DNA of 64,000 nucleotides. Origin: Kumtagia sp963839725 (GTDB taxonomy: Bacteria > Pseudomonadota > Alphaproteobacteria > Rhizobiales > Rhizobiaceae). Under the pieces are notes generated by a model, which searched no databases, had not been told where the DNA came from, and worked only from the letters and a program-made list of their open reading frames with translations. How positions within the stretch are numbered: position 1 is the stretch's first letter; the number at the start of each line of letters is the position of its first letter. Location: NCBI GenBank assembly GCA_963839725.1, contig CAWIWT010000034.1, positions 62,001 through 126,000 of the forward strand, read 5' to 3'. The position numbers and the translations under genes were made by a program. Below, in pieces: positions 32,731-40,916 of this stretch.

Positions 32731-34704
32731 ATGACGCTGGCAGATGTCAGCACGGGATTACACGGAATGCGATCGCTGTACGGCAGCCCTTGTGAGAGCC
32801 AGTCGAATGGCGTCAACACGAATAGCATCATCGCCAGCCTGCTCTCGCCGAAGATTGCGGTTTTGCTGCCGATCCTCCAGCGCCTCGGTGTGTCGCTGCT
32901 GGATGTCATGCGGCTGGATGCGGCGGCTGAGGCAAACGGAACCGACTTCCAGGCGGAATTGCTTGCGTCCAACCTGGTTGTGGAACAGGAACTCTTTCGG
33001 GAAATCGCCCGCGAATTTCAGATCGACTTTTTCGACCACGTCGATCCCGGCAAGCTGATGATCGATAACGACGAGTGCGCGAAGCTTTTGCGTTCGCGAG
33101 GCAAATATCTGCGCGCCAGCATGGTGGCGTGGGACGGCAGGGCCCGCTCGATTTTCGTGCCCTGCGGACTGCCGCTGGCCGATCTGCATCGCGTTTTGAA
33201 ACGAAATCGGGACTTTAGGCGGATCATATGTATGACCTCGCCGCAAGCGCTTCGGCGCGCCGTTCATGCCAGGATTCAAAAACGGCTTGCTGACGAGGCC
33301 CGAAATAGCCTCGTCGAACGGTATCCGATCTACTCCGCCAAACGCGTCATAAGCGCGTGGCAAAGCTTCTTTGTTGGCATCGGCTTTTCGGTGCTGGTCA
33401 TTGCCTTCGTGATGAGCACGGCCACGGCCTTTGTCGTCGTTCATGTCGTCTTGTCGGTATTCTTCCTCGCCTGCGTTGTGCTGCGGTTGGTCGCCACAAG
33501 ATCAAACTTGGAGCCGACGCCGCGCGATCTCAATCGGACTCCGGCCGCGGCGCTTCCATTCTATTCTGTTCTGATTGCACTGCACCGCGAAGCGGAGGTC
33601 GTTCCCCAACTGATCGCCGCCTTAACGAAAATACAGTGGCCATGCAGCAAGCTGGAGATCAAGCTGGTATGCGAGGCCGACGACCGTTCGACGCTCGAAG
33701 CAATCGCCGCAATCCGTCTTCCTCATCATTTTGAGGTCATCGAGGTTCCGCCCGGTCTGCCTCGAACCAAGCCCAAGGCGCTGAACTATGCCTTGCAGTT
33801 CATCAGGGGAGACTATGCCGTCGTCTACGACGCCGAGGATCGCCCTCACCCGCTGCAACTGCTCGAGGCGTGGCACAAGTTTGAAGCCGGCGGCAAGTCC
33901 CTTGCATGTGTCCAAGCGCCTCTGCAGATCGCCAACGGCAGGAATGGGATCATATCGCTGGCCTTTGCCTTTGAATATTCGGCACTGTTTCGAGGTTTGC
34001 TGCCTTGGCTCTCTGGTCGGCATGTGCTGCTGCCGCTCGGCGGCACCTCAAACCATTTCCGGGCTGGCGCGCTCGAGGACGTTGGCGGCTGGGACCCTTA
34101 CAACGTAACGGAGGATGCGGACCTTGGGCTGAGGCTGCTCCGGTTCGGTTATCAGACCGCTACAATAAACCTGCCGACGCTGGAAGACGCCCCGGAATCG
34201 ATTGCCGTTTGGCTGCCGCAAAGGACACGCTGGTTCAAGGGCTGGATCTTGACCTGGCTGGTGCACATGCGCAGTCCGGCCGCGCTTTTCCGGGACGTCG
34301 GATTCTGGTCCTTCACGCTCACACAGATCCTGTTTGCTGGGCTCGTCTTGTCGGCTGCGGTTCATCCATGGTTGATCGTTGCAGCGATACTTCTGGCTTG
34401 CCACGTCATCACCGGTGAACTCGTGGCCGGCTGGAGTGCGCTTTTGCTGTCCCTCGATTGCTTCAATGTGGTTTGCGGCTATCTCTCGTTCTTGCTGCTT
34501 GGCTGGTACAGCCTGCGCCAGCAGAGCCGAAAGTCGTTCTGGCGCATCGTGCTGTTCACGCCGCCCTATTGGATGATGCTGTCGATCGCTGCCTGGCGGG
34601 CGGCATGGCAGCTTTGCCGCCAGCCGTATCACTGGGAAAAGACACCGCACTTCCGATCGAGGAGATTTGCTTCGCGGTTAGTCCCGGATGAAACCCGGCC
34701 CTGA
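32731..34704 (+). CDS. Family 2 glycosyltransferase with MshEN-like N-terminal domain
   Basis: A 657-residue membrane glycosyltransferase. Residues about 45-165 resemble the MshEN/GspE N-terminal domain seen in XagB-like polysaccharide synthases. Two transmembrane helices follow (about 215-260), then a GT2 catalytic domain with VLIALHREAEVV, the nucleotide-sugar DxD-type motif YDAEDRPHP, acceptor motif TEDADLGLRLL and the processive signature QRTRWFKGW. The C-terminus has four or five more transmembrane helices. It probably makes or exports a beta-linked exopolysaccharide across the inner membrane. ATG 32731 with GGAGAG upstream. No other polysaccharide genes are adjacent. Its 3' end overlaps ppk2 by 27 bp. 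Confidence 0.87.
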   Translation: MTLADVSTGLHGMRSLYGSPCESQSNGVNTNSIIASLLSPKIAVLLPILQRLGVSLLDVMRLDAAAEANGTDFQAELLASNLVVEQELFREIAREFQIDFFDHVDPGKLMIDNDECAKLLRSRGKYLRASMVAWDGRARSIFVPCGLPLADLHRVLKRNRDFRRIICMTSPQALRRAVHARIQKRLADEARNSLVERYPIYSAKRVISAWQSFFVGIGFSVLVIAFVMSTATAFVVVHVVLSVFFLACVVLRLVATRSNLEPTPRDLNRTPAAALPFYSVLIALHREAEVVPQLIAALTKIQWPCSKLEIKLVCEADDRSTLEAIAAIRLPHHFEVIEVPPGLPRTKPKALNYALQFIRGDYAVVYDAEDRPHPLQLLEAWHKFEAGGKSLACVQAPLQIANGRNGIISLAFAFEYSALFRGLLPWLSGRHVLLPLGGTSNHFRAGALEDVGGWDPYNVTEDADLGLRLLRFGYQTATINLPTLEDAPESIAVWLPQRTRWFKGWILTWLVHMRSPAALFRDVGFWSFTLTQILFAGLVLSAAVHPWLIVAAILLACHVITGELVAGWSALLLSLDCFNVVCGYLSFLLLGWYSLRQQSRKSFWRIVLFTPPYWMMLSIAAWRAAWQLCRQPYHWEKTPHFRSRRFASRLVPDETRP

Positions 34705-35577
34705 GCCGATGATTTTCTTGTCGGCCTTGCCGATCGCCCCCTCATCCTTCTTGTCGTAGGCGACCGACTTCAGAATGCGTCGTACGACCTCGATGCGGGC
34801 ACGTTTCTTGTCGTTGGCGCGGACAATCGTCCACGGAGCATGACCGGAGTGGGTGGCCTCGATCATCTTATCGCGTGCTGCGCCATACTCCGACCATTTT
34901 GTCAGGCCGGCGCGGTCCATGTCGGAGAATTTCCAGTTTGTCAGTGGGCTATGGAAGCGGTCGTGGAACCGCTTCAGTTGCATCTCCTGGCCGATATCGA
35001 GCCAGAATTTGAAGTAGCGAATACCCTCACGAACAATTGCCAGCTCATATTGCGGCGTCTCGTCGAGGAAACGCGCGTGCTGTTCTGGCGTGCAGAACCC
35101 CATCACCGGCTCGACGCCGGCCCGGTTATACCAGGAGCGGTCGAACGACACGAACTCTCCCGCCGTCGGAAAGTGGGAAATATAGCGCTGATAGTACCAC
35201 TGGCCGCGTTCTGTTTCCGTGGGCTTGGTCAGCGCGACGTTTCGAGCCGTGCGTGGGTTCATGAACTCGTGCAGTGTCGCAATCGTCCCGCCTTTGCCGG
35301 CAGCATCTCTTCCCTCGAAAACAACCATCAGCCGTTCGCCGCTGTTCTGCATCCAGGCGAGCAGCTTGACCAATTCGGCCTGCAGACGGGTAATCGTATC
35401 CTCGTATTCGTCCGTCTCCATTTTTTTGTCGTGGGGAAAGCCGCCCGAGGTCAGCTTCTTCTTATCGACCCAATCCGGCAACTCGGGGTTCTCGATCTCG
35501 AAAACCCGCTTGGTGCCGCCAACATCGATCTCAATGCCGTCCGTGGCAGGGGCCTCTGTGCTCTTGTCGTTTTTCAT
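34678..35577 (-). CDS. ppk2: Polyphosphate kinase 2
   Basis: A 299-residue PPK2-family enzyme that transfers phosphate between polyphosphate and nucleoside di- or monophosphates. Visible motifs: Walker A FEGRDAAGKGGTI, Walker B-like VSFDRSWYNRAGVEPVMGF, and the lid segment with ERGQWYYQRYISHFP. One PPK2 domain, so a class I (NDP-phosphorylating) member is likely. ATG 35575-35577 is chosen (MKNDKSTEAPAT, with GGAAG upstream). It is divergent from phoR, with a 93-bp shared promoter region; a link to phosphate sensing is plausible but not shown by a visible PHO box. Confidence 0.92.
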   Translation of the reverse strand: MKNDKSTEAPATDGIEIDVGGTKRVFEIENPELPDWVDKKKLTSGGFPHDKKMETDEYEDTITRLQAELVKLLAWMQNSGERLMVVFEGRDAAGKGGTIATLHEFMNPRTARNVALTKPTETERGQWYYQRYISHFPTAGEFVSFDRSWYNRAGVEPVMGFCTPEQHARFLDETPQYELAIVREGIRYFKFWLDIGQEMQLKRFHDRFHSPLTNWKFSDMDRAGLTKWSEYGAARDKMIEATHSGHAPWTIVRANDKKRARIEVVRRILKSVAYDKKDEGAIGKADKKIIGSGPGFIRD

Positions 35578-35670
35578 GACTATGCGCTTCCGCCAATTTG
35601 AACTCGTGCTATTGGGTGGCATGGCCTTGCTCTGGAAGCAACGTCTGAACGCTCGGGTCGTAAATAACTG

Positions 35671-36936
35671 ATGACGGACACTGCCGAGGCAACGAACGCA
35701 AGAAGGTTGGCGCGGCTTGCATCAGGCCGTCTGCGGCACTCGCGTTGGTTGCTTGCCACGGCGATCGTCTCGGTCATGGTCATGCACGGGCTCGCCGGCG
35801 GTACGATGCTGTTTACGATCGGTATCGTTGCGGCGCTTGTACTCGTTGCCGCCCTTGCGCCGAGGCTATTGAAGACTGAACGCGCAGCGGCGGTGCCGGC
35901 ACAGTCAGCCGCGCGCCGTTCATCGGAATTGTCGGCGGCAAGCCTCGCTGCGGCGGTGGCTGATCCGCTGATCGTTTTCGATACACGCGGTGCGGTGGTG
36001 CTTGCCAACAGCGCTGCGGCTTCTGCCTTCGGTGACATGGAAGTCGGCATTTCATTACCGCTGAAATTCCGGGCTCCCGAAATTCAGCAAGCGCTGGAAC
36101 AGGTATTGTCCGGCCATTCGGCGTCGGAAACCATCGAGTACACGGAGCGCGTCCCCTTCGAGCGGGTCTTCAAGGTAACCGCGACGGCAATAGGTAATGG
36201 CTCGGGACTGTTCGTCATTGTCTTCGAGGACCGCAGCGAGTCCCGCCGGATCGATCGCATGCGCGCTGATTTCATCGCCAACGCCAGCCACGAGTTGCGT
36301 ACGCCGTTGGCCTCGATTGCCGGCTTTGTCGAGACGCTGCGCGGCCCCGCGCGCGACGACCAAGCGGCGCGCGAGCAGTTCCTGCAGATCATGCAGAACC
36401 AGACGTCGCGCATGGCCCGCCTGATCGACGACCTGCTGTCGCTGTCGCGCCTGGAAATGAAGGCGCTGTCGGTCGGAAGCGGCAAGGTGGATCTCGTCGC
36501 GATCATCGCCAACGTTGTGGAGACGTTGCGGCCACTTGCCGCCGATATTGGCGTGTCGATCGAGAACAGGATCGACGACAGAAAGGCTGAGATCGTGGGC
36601 GACAGGGACGAGTTGTTCCAAGTTTTCGAGAACCTGGTGGAAAATGCCTGCAAATATGGCCAGTCCGGCGGCGAAGTCGAACTGTCCCTTGCGCGATCCG
36701 CAGATGAAATCAGCGTTGAAGTGCGGGATTTCGGCCCAGGTATTCCGGAGGAACACATCCCGCGCATTACCGAACGCTTCTATCGAGTCGATGTCGAAAG
36801 TAGCCGGTCCCAGAAGGGCACGGGGCTGGGCCTGTCGATCGTCAAGCATATCGTCACGAGGCACAGAGGGCGGCTGACGATATCTTCCAAGGCGGGCGAG
36901 GGGGCGGCCTTTACGGTGCATCTGCCTGCTGGATAG
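35671..36936 (+). CDS. phoR: Phosphate-sensing histidine kinase PhoR
   Basis: A 421-residue sensor kinase. Two hydrophobic segments near residues 28-70, a PAS-like domain (about 85-190, IVFDTRGAVVLANSAAASAFG), a HisKA dimerisation domain with the phospho-acceptor His in NASHELRTPLASIAGF, and HATPase motifs: N-box LVENACKYG, G1 DFGPGIPEE, F-box ITERFYRVD and G2 GTGLGLSIVKHI. The short periplasmic part is typical of PhoR, which senses phosphate through the Pst system and PhoU. The next gene is phoU, which supports the assignment. The pst genes and phoB, which often lie between or after these, are not in the window. Confidence 0.88.
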   Translation: MTDTAEATNARRLARLASGRLRHSRWLLATAIVSVMVMHGLAGGTMLFTIGIVAALVLVAALAPRLLKTERAAAVPAQSAARRSSELSAASLAAAVADPLIVFDTRGAVVLANSAAASAFGDMEVGISLPLKFRAPEIQQALEQVLSGHSASETIEYTERVPFERVFKVTATAIGNGSGLFVIVFEDRSESRRIDRMRADFIANASHELRTPLASIAGFVETLRGPARDDQAAREQFLQIMQNQTSRMARLIDDLLSLSRLEMKALSVGSGKVDLVAIIANVVETLRPLAADIGVSIENRIDDRKAEIVGDRDELFQVFENLVENACKYGQSGGEVELSLARSADEISVEVRDFGPGIPEEHIPRITERFYRVDVESSRSQKGTGLGLSIVKHIVTRHRGRLTISSKAGEGAAFTVHLPAG

Positions 36937-37029
36937 GCACGTTCTTCAATCTGTTACATCGTTGCGATATTGATTCGTCTGAAACGTGCCTCCGATCCTC
37001 TTGAAATACACGCACGAGTTCATCGAATC

Positions 37030-37770
37030 ATGACAATCATGCCTTCTCATCACATCGTCAGCGCCTATGACGACGAACTGAAACATCTGACCCGCAAGAT
37101 TGCGGCGATGGGTGGTCATGCAGAGCGCATGGTCGATCAGGCTGTGTCGGCGCTTATCCACGCCGACCTCACGCTCGCTCGCAAGGTCATATCCGACGAT
37201 GCGATCCTCGACGAGGGCCAGCGCGAGATCGATGAGAAGACGATTTCGATGATCGCGCGCCGCCAGCCATTGGCGGGTGACCTGCGCGAAATCATCGGCG
37301 CCATCCGCATTGCCGCGGATATGGAGCGCGTCGGTGATCTTGGCAAGAATGTTGCCAAGCGCGCGGTTGCGGTCGGCAACAGCCTTGATCCGACGAGTCC
37401 GTTTCGCGGCTTGCAGGCGCTGGTCGACCTAGCGTTGACGCAACTCAAGGATGTGCTGGACGTTTACGCGTCCCGTTCGGTCGATCGCCTTGCCGTCATG
37501 CGCGACAGGGATGAGCAGATCGACGCGATGTATACGTCGCTGTTTCGGGAATTGTTGACCTATATGATGGAGGATCCGCGCAACATCGCGCCGTGCACGC
37601 ATCTTTTGTTCTGCGCAAAAAACATCGAGCGGATCGGCGACCACGCCACCAACATTGCCGAGTCGATCTACTACATCGTGACCGGCGAACAGCTTCCCGC
37701 CAGCAGGCCCAAGGAAGACAAGAGTCATGGCGTGACATTGACGCTCACGGAAAAACAGCGCCCGCGATAA
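37030..37770 (+). CDS. phoU: Phosphate signalling protein PhoU
   Basis: About 246 residues from ATG 37030 (ATG 37039 is an alternative; the frame extends to 36970). Two PhoU three-helix repeats are seen, each with the metal-binding motif E-x-x-x-D: first DEGQREIDEKTISMIARRQP and AADMERVGDLGKNVA, second DRDEQIDAMYTSLFRELL and NIERIGDHATNIAESI. PhoU represses the Pho regulon by linking the PstSCAB transporter to PhoR. It follows phoR by about 90 bp, and the intervening segment has no strong terminator, so co-transcription is likely. Confidence 0.93.
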   Translation: MTIMPSHHIVSAYDDELKHLTRKIAAMGGHAERMVDQAVSALIHADLTLARKVISDDAILDEGQREIDEKTISMIARRQPLAGDLREIIGAIRIAADMERVGDLGKNVAKRAVAVGNSLDPTSPFRGLQALVDLALTQLKDVLDVYASRSVDRLAVMRDRDEQIDAMYTSLFRELLTYMMEDPRNIAPCTHLLFCAKNIERIGDHATNIAESIYYIVTGEQLPASRPKEDKSHGVTLTLTEKQRPR

Positions 37771-37777
37771 CGGGCGC
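37751..37777 (-). terminator. Rho-independent terminator of gcrA
   Basis: On the minus strand GCGCCCG-TTATCG-CGGGCGC is followed by TGTTTTT. It lies 45 bp after the gcrA stop and overlaps the last codons of phoU, so the hairpin also covers the phoU 3' end; there is no T-tract on the + strand. Confidence 0.7.
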
Positions 37778-37821
37778 CGTCTGCCATAGATGCCGGTGAG
37801 TTAAGAAAGCTCGGCCGCCTC

Positions 37822-38337
37822 CTACCGCACGCGACGGCGTTCCGACGCGGGCTGGAAGGCGATGCGCGCGTGATAGCGGCAGTAGGGTCCGGCTTCCGCG
37901 CAATCATTGCCGCAGAAGTGGAAGTTTTCGGCAAGCGGATCGCCGATCGGCCATTTGCAGGTGCGCTCATTGAGCTGGATGAGCTGCAGGTTGCGCGAGA
38001 TTGGCACGACGATTGACTCGTTCGACCGTTCGATAATGCGAGCCTGCGGCTCGGCATCGAACTGCGCCTGCAGGGCGGTCGCGCCCATGGAAGACGGTGC
38101 GGAGCGGCCGGACGACATAGGCCGGGATGCAGCTTTCGCCGTTGCGGACTGGGCCGGCTTCTTCTGGCGGGCGGGAGCGCTGGTGGTGCGTCCGCGACCC
38201 GACAGTTTCAGGCGATGGACCTTGCCGATCACCGCATTGCGGCTGACGCCACCGAGCTTCGCGGCGATCTGGCTGGCGCTCAGTCCCTCCGCCCAAAGTT
38301 TGCGCAGCAGTTCAACGCGCTCATCGGTCCAGATCAT
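37822..38337 (-). CDS. gcrA: Cell-cycle regulator GcrA
   Basis: A 171-residue GcrA protein, a sigma-70 cofactor that activates promoters carrying methylated GANTC sites in alphaproteobacteria. It starts MIWTDERVELLRKLWAEGLS; the helix-turn-helix SASQIAAKLGGVSRNAVIGK is diagnostic, followed by a basic linker and a C-terminal sigma-interacting domain with Cys/His residues (CKWPIGDPLAENFHFCGNDC, YCRYH). The ATG at 38335-38337 fits the family start; the upstream three codons are rejected. Its promoter region carries four GANTC motifs within about 150 bp, consistent with CcrM-dependent autoregulation. Confidence 0.96.
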   Translation of the reverse strand: MIWTDERVELLRKLWAEGLSASQIAAKLGGVSRNAVIGKVHRLKLSGRGRTTSAPARQKKPAQSATAKAASRPMSSGRSAPSSMGATALQAQFDAEPQARIIERSNESIVVPISRNLQLIQLNERTCKWPIGDPLAENFHFCGNDCAEAGPYCRYHARIAFQPASERRRVR

Positions 38338-38366
38338 CAATCTCACTCCGTCGCTTGCGGTGGCCG

Positions 38367-38515
38367 GAATCCATTCACCTCCCGGTCAAAAACCGAGCCG
38401 ACACCACTATATGCAGGTGTTGATATGGCCGCCGCACGAAATCTAGTCGTCTCGTGTGTCTCTAAGTACCGTATCGGCGGACTCGGTGACAAGAGTCCGT
38501 ACGGCAACACGAATC
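38367..38515. promoter_or_regulatory. GANTC (CcrM) methylation site cluster upstream of gcrA
   Basis: GAATC at 38367, GACTC at 38480, GAGTC at 38493 and GAATC at 38511. Random expectation for this length is less than one. The middle two form an inverted repeat (CGGACTC 38478-38484, GAGTCCG 38493-38499). The cluster lies upstream of gcrA and before argD, so it probably carries cell-cycle control of gcrA. Confidence 0.6.
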
Positions 38516-38635
38516 GGAAAATTGGGTTTTCCCCAACTTGCCTGAACCCGGTCCGAAAACCGTTCGCGCACGCGGTCTTTGCTTTGGCACGTTTTCGTTG
38601 ACTTCATCGCCGAAAACTCCAATATGCCCGGGAAA

Positions 38636-38658
38636 GTCGCCGCTTCGGCGGCTTTTTT
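38636..38658 (+). terminator. Hairpin plus T6 in the argD leader
   Basis: GCCGC (38639-38643), loop TTCG, GCGGC (38648-38652), then TTTTTT (38653-38658), a compact Rho-independent terminator shape 27 bp before the argD ATG. It could be an attenuator for argD or insulate argD from upstream transcripts. Confidence 0.55.
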
Positions 38659-38685
38659 GATTTTCTGGGTGGCAGGAACGACGAA

Positions 38686-39879
38686 ATGAGCGGATCGGCG
38701 CTTTACGAGACCTTTGCCCGCGCGCCTTTGTCTTTTGAGCGCGGCGAGGGATGTTGGCTGATTGAAGAAGGCGGCCAGCGATATCTCGATTTTGCCGGCG
38801 GCATCGCGGTCAACTCCCTCGGCCACAGCCACCCCGTACTGGTTTCCGCGCTGACGGAGCAGGCCCGAAAGCTCTGGCACGTCTCCAATCTCTACCAGAT
38901 TCCGGGTCAGACCCGGCTGGCGGAGCGGCTTGTCGCGAATACCTTCGCCGACAAGGTGTTTTTTACCAACTCCGGCGCCGAGGCGCTCGAATGTGGCATC
39001 AAGACCGCGCGCCGCTATCAGTTTGTCTCCGGCCATCCCGAACGCTTCCGGACGATCACCTTCGAGGGCGCCTTCCACGGCCGCACCCTGGCGACGATCG
39101 CCGCGGGCGGGCAGGCGAAGTATCTTGAAGGCTTCGGCCCCAAAGTCGACGGCTTCGATCAGGTGCCGTTTGGCGACGTTGAGGCGGTGGAGAGCGCAAT
39201 CACCGATGAAACGGCTGCAATCCTGCTTGAGCCAATTCAGGGAGAGGGCGGCATCCGCGAGTTTCCGGCCACTACAATGAAGTGCTTGCGCGAATTGTGC
39301 GACAAGCACGGCCTGCTGCTGATCTTCGACGAGGTCCAGTGCGGTATCGGCCGAACAGGCAAGCTTTTCGCGCATGAATGGTCCGCCGTCGCGCCTGACC
39401 TTGTGGCGATTGCAAAGGGCATTGGCGGCGGTTTTCCGGTCGGGGCATGCCTTGCGACCGATCAGGCGGCTATCGGCATGACGCCGGGCGTGCATGGCAC
39501 AACTTTCGGCGGCAACCCACTGGCGATGGCGGTCGGCAACGCCGTTCTGGACGTTGTGCTCGAAGATGGATTTCTCGACGAGGTGTCGCGCAAGGCGCTG
39601 TTGTTTAAGCAGGGACTGGCGTCGGTTGCAGACGAGTTCCCGGATGTCATTGAGGATGTGCGCGGCTCCGGCCTGTTGCTCGGCATCAAGTGCCGTATTG
39701 CCAATACCAAGCTCCAGGCAGCACTGCGCGACGAGAAAATGCTGTCGGTGACCGCTGGCGATAATGTCGTGCGCTTGCTGCCGCCGCTGATCGTCAGCGA
39801 CGAGGAAATTCGCGATGCGCTTGGCCGCATCCGTGCTGCGGCAAGCAAGCTTTCCGTGCCTGTGGCTGCGGCGCACTAA
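38686..39879 (+). CDS. argD: Acetylornithine aminotransferase
   Basis: A 397-residue class III PLP-dependent aminotransferase of arginine biosynthesis (N-acetylglutamate semialdehyde to N-acetylornithine). Landmarks: GCWLIEEGGQRYLDFAGGIA, TNSGAEALECGIKTAR (PLP phosphate binding), FHGRTLATIAA, LLIFDEVQCGIGRTGK and the Schiff-base Lys in VAIAKGIGGGFP. Full length. ATG 38686 follows GGAACGACGAA. The next gene is argF, 9 nt downstream, so the pair is an operon, as in other rhizobia. A terminator-like hairpin in the leader may attenuate transcription. Confidence 0.95.
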   Translation: MSGSALYETFARAPLSFERGEGCWLIEEGGQRYLDFAGGIAVNSLGHSHPVLVSALTEQARKLWHVSNLYQIPGQTRLAERLVANTFADKVFFTNSGAEALECGIKTARRYQFVSGHPERFRTITFEGAFHGRTLATIAAGGQAKYLEGFGPKVDGFDQVPFGDVEAVESAITDETAAILLEPIQGEGGIREFPATTMKCLRELCDKHGLLLIFDEVQCGIGRTGKLFAHEWSAVAPDLVAIAKGIGGGFPVGACLATDQAAIGMTPGVHGTTFGGNPLAMAVGNAVLDVVLEDGFLDEVSRKALLFKQGLASVADEFPDVIEDVRGSGLLLGIKCRIANTKLQAALRDEKMLSVTAGDNVVRLLPPLIVSDEEIRDALGRIRAAASKLSVPVAAAH

Positions 39880-39888
39880 GGTTTCGAC

Positions 39889-40807
39889 ATGCATAACGGC
39901 ATCCGTCACTTTACCGATCTCTCCGCGGTTTCCTCCTCCGATCTTCGCGGCATGCTGGTCGATGCCGGCACGCGCAAGGCGGGACATCAAGGCCGGCAAG
40001 CGCTCGCGTCCACTGGACGGAAAGGTGCTGGCGATGATCTTCGACAAACCGTCGACGCGCACCCGCGTGTCGTTCGACGTCGGCATGCGCCAGCTTGGCG
40101 GCGAGACGATCATGCTGACCGGCGCGGAAATGCAGCTTGGCCGCAGCGAAACCATTGCGGACACGGCGAAAGTGCTGTCGCGCTATGTCGATGCGATCAT
40201 GATCCGCACAACCTCGCACAAGCGCCTGCTCGAACTCACAGAGCACGCGACCGTTCCGGTGATCAACGGGCTGACCGACGACACGCATCCATGCCAGCTG
40301 ATGGCTGACATCATGACCTTCGAGGAACATCGTGGACCGGTCGCCGGCAAGACATTTGCCTGGGTCGGCGACGGCAACAATGTGCTGCACTCCATGCTGG
40401 AGGCGTCGGCGCGCTTCTCCTTCAACATCAACATCGGCGTGCCGGACGGCAGCGAGCCGATGGACCGTTACGTCGATTGGGCGCGGTCGAATGGCGGCCG
40501 CGTGCGTTTCACAAAAACCGCCGAGGAAGCCGTCGAGAACGCGGATTGCATCGTGACGGATTGCTGGGTCTCCATGGGTCAGGAGCATCGGGCACGCGGC
40601 CACAACGTCTTCCTGCCCTATCAGGTCAACGCGCGTCTGATGGCTAAGGCCAACCCGGACGCGCTGTTCATGCACTGCCTGCCGGCGCATCGCGGCGAGG
40701 AAGTCACCGACGCGGTGATCGACGGACCGAACTCCGTCGTGTTCGACGAGGCGGAAAACCGCCTGCACGCACAGAAGGCCGTTCTTGCCTGGTGCCTGCG
40801 CGCTTGA
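39889..40807 (+). CDS. argF: Ornithine carbamoyltransferase, +1 frameshift as read
   Basis: Converts ornithine plus carbamoyl phosphate to citrulline. The natural start is ATG 39889 (MHNGIRHFTDLSAVSSSDLR, with AAGG upstream), but this frame goes wrong after TRKA at about 39981. The rest of the protein (DIKAGKRSRPLDGKVLAMIF, carbamoyl-phosphate motif STRTRVSFD, and HCLPAHRGEEV near the end) is in the next frame. Deleting one G of the GGG at 39981-39983 restores a single frame of about 305 residues, the normal length. As read, the gene is broken; an uninterrupted argF would be expected in a prototroph, so a sequence error is likely. The frame opened from 39815 is an artefact within argD. Confidence 0.88.
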
Positions 40808-40916
40808 ACCTAGCGGCAGGTGGGCCTATCTCTGCGCCATCACCCGAAAAGCGTGATTGAATGGATGCGGCGGCCGATGATTCGGTCGCTTCGCAGGGCC
40901 GCAAGGATTTGGTGCG

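Noticed and set aside
38443..40164. 573-codon minus-strand open frame opposite argD
   Set aside because: Shadow of argD; no family features and it would cover the argD-argF junction.
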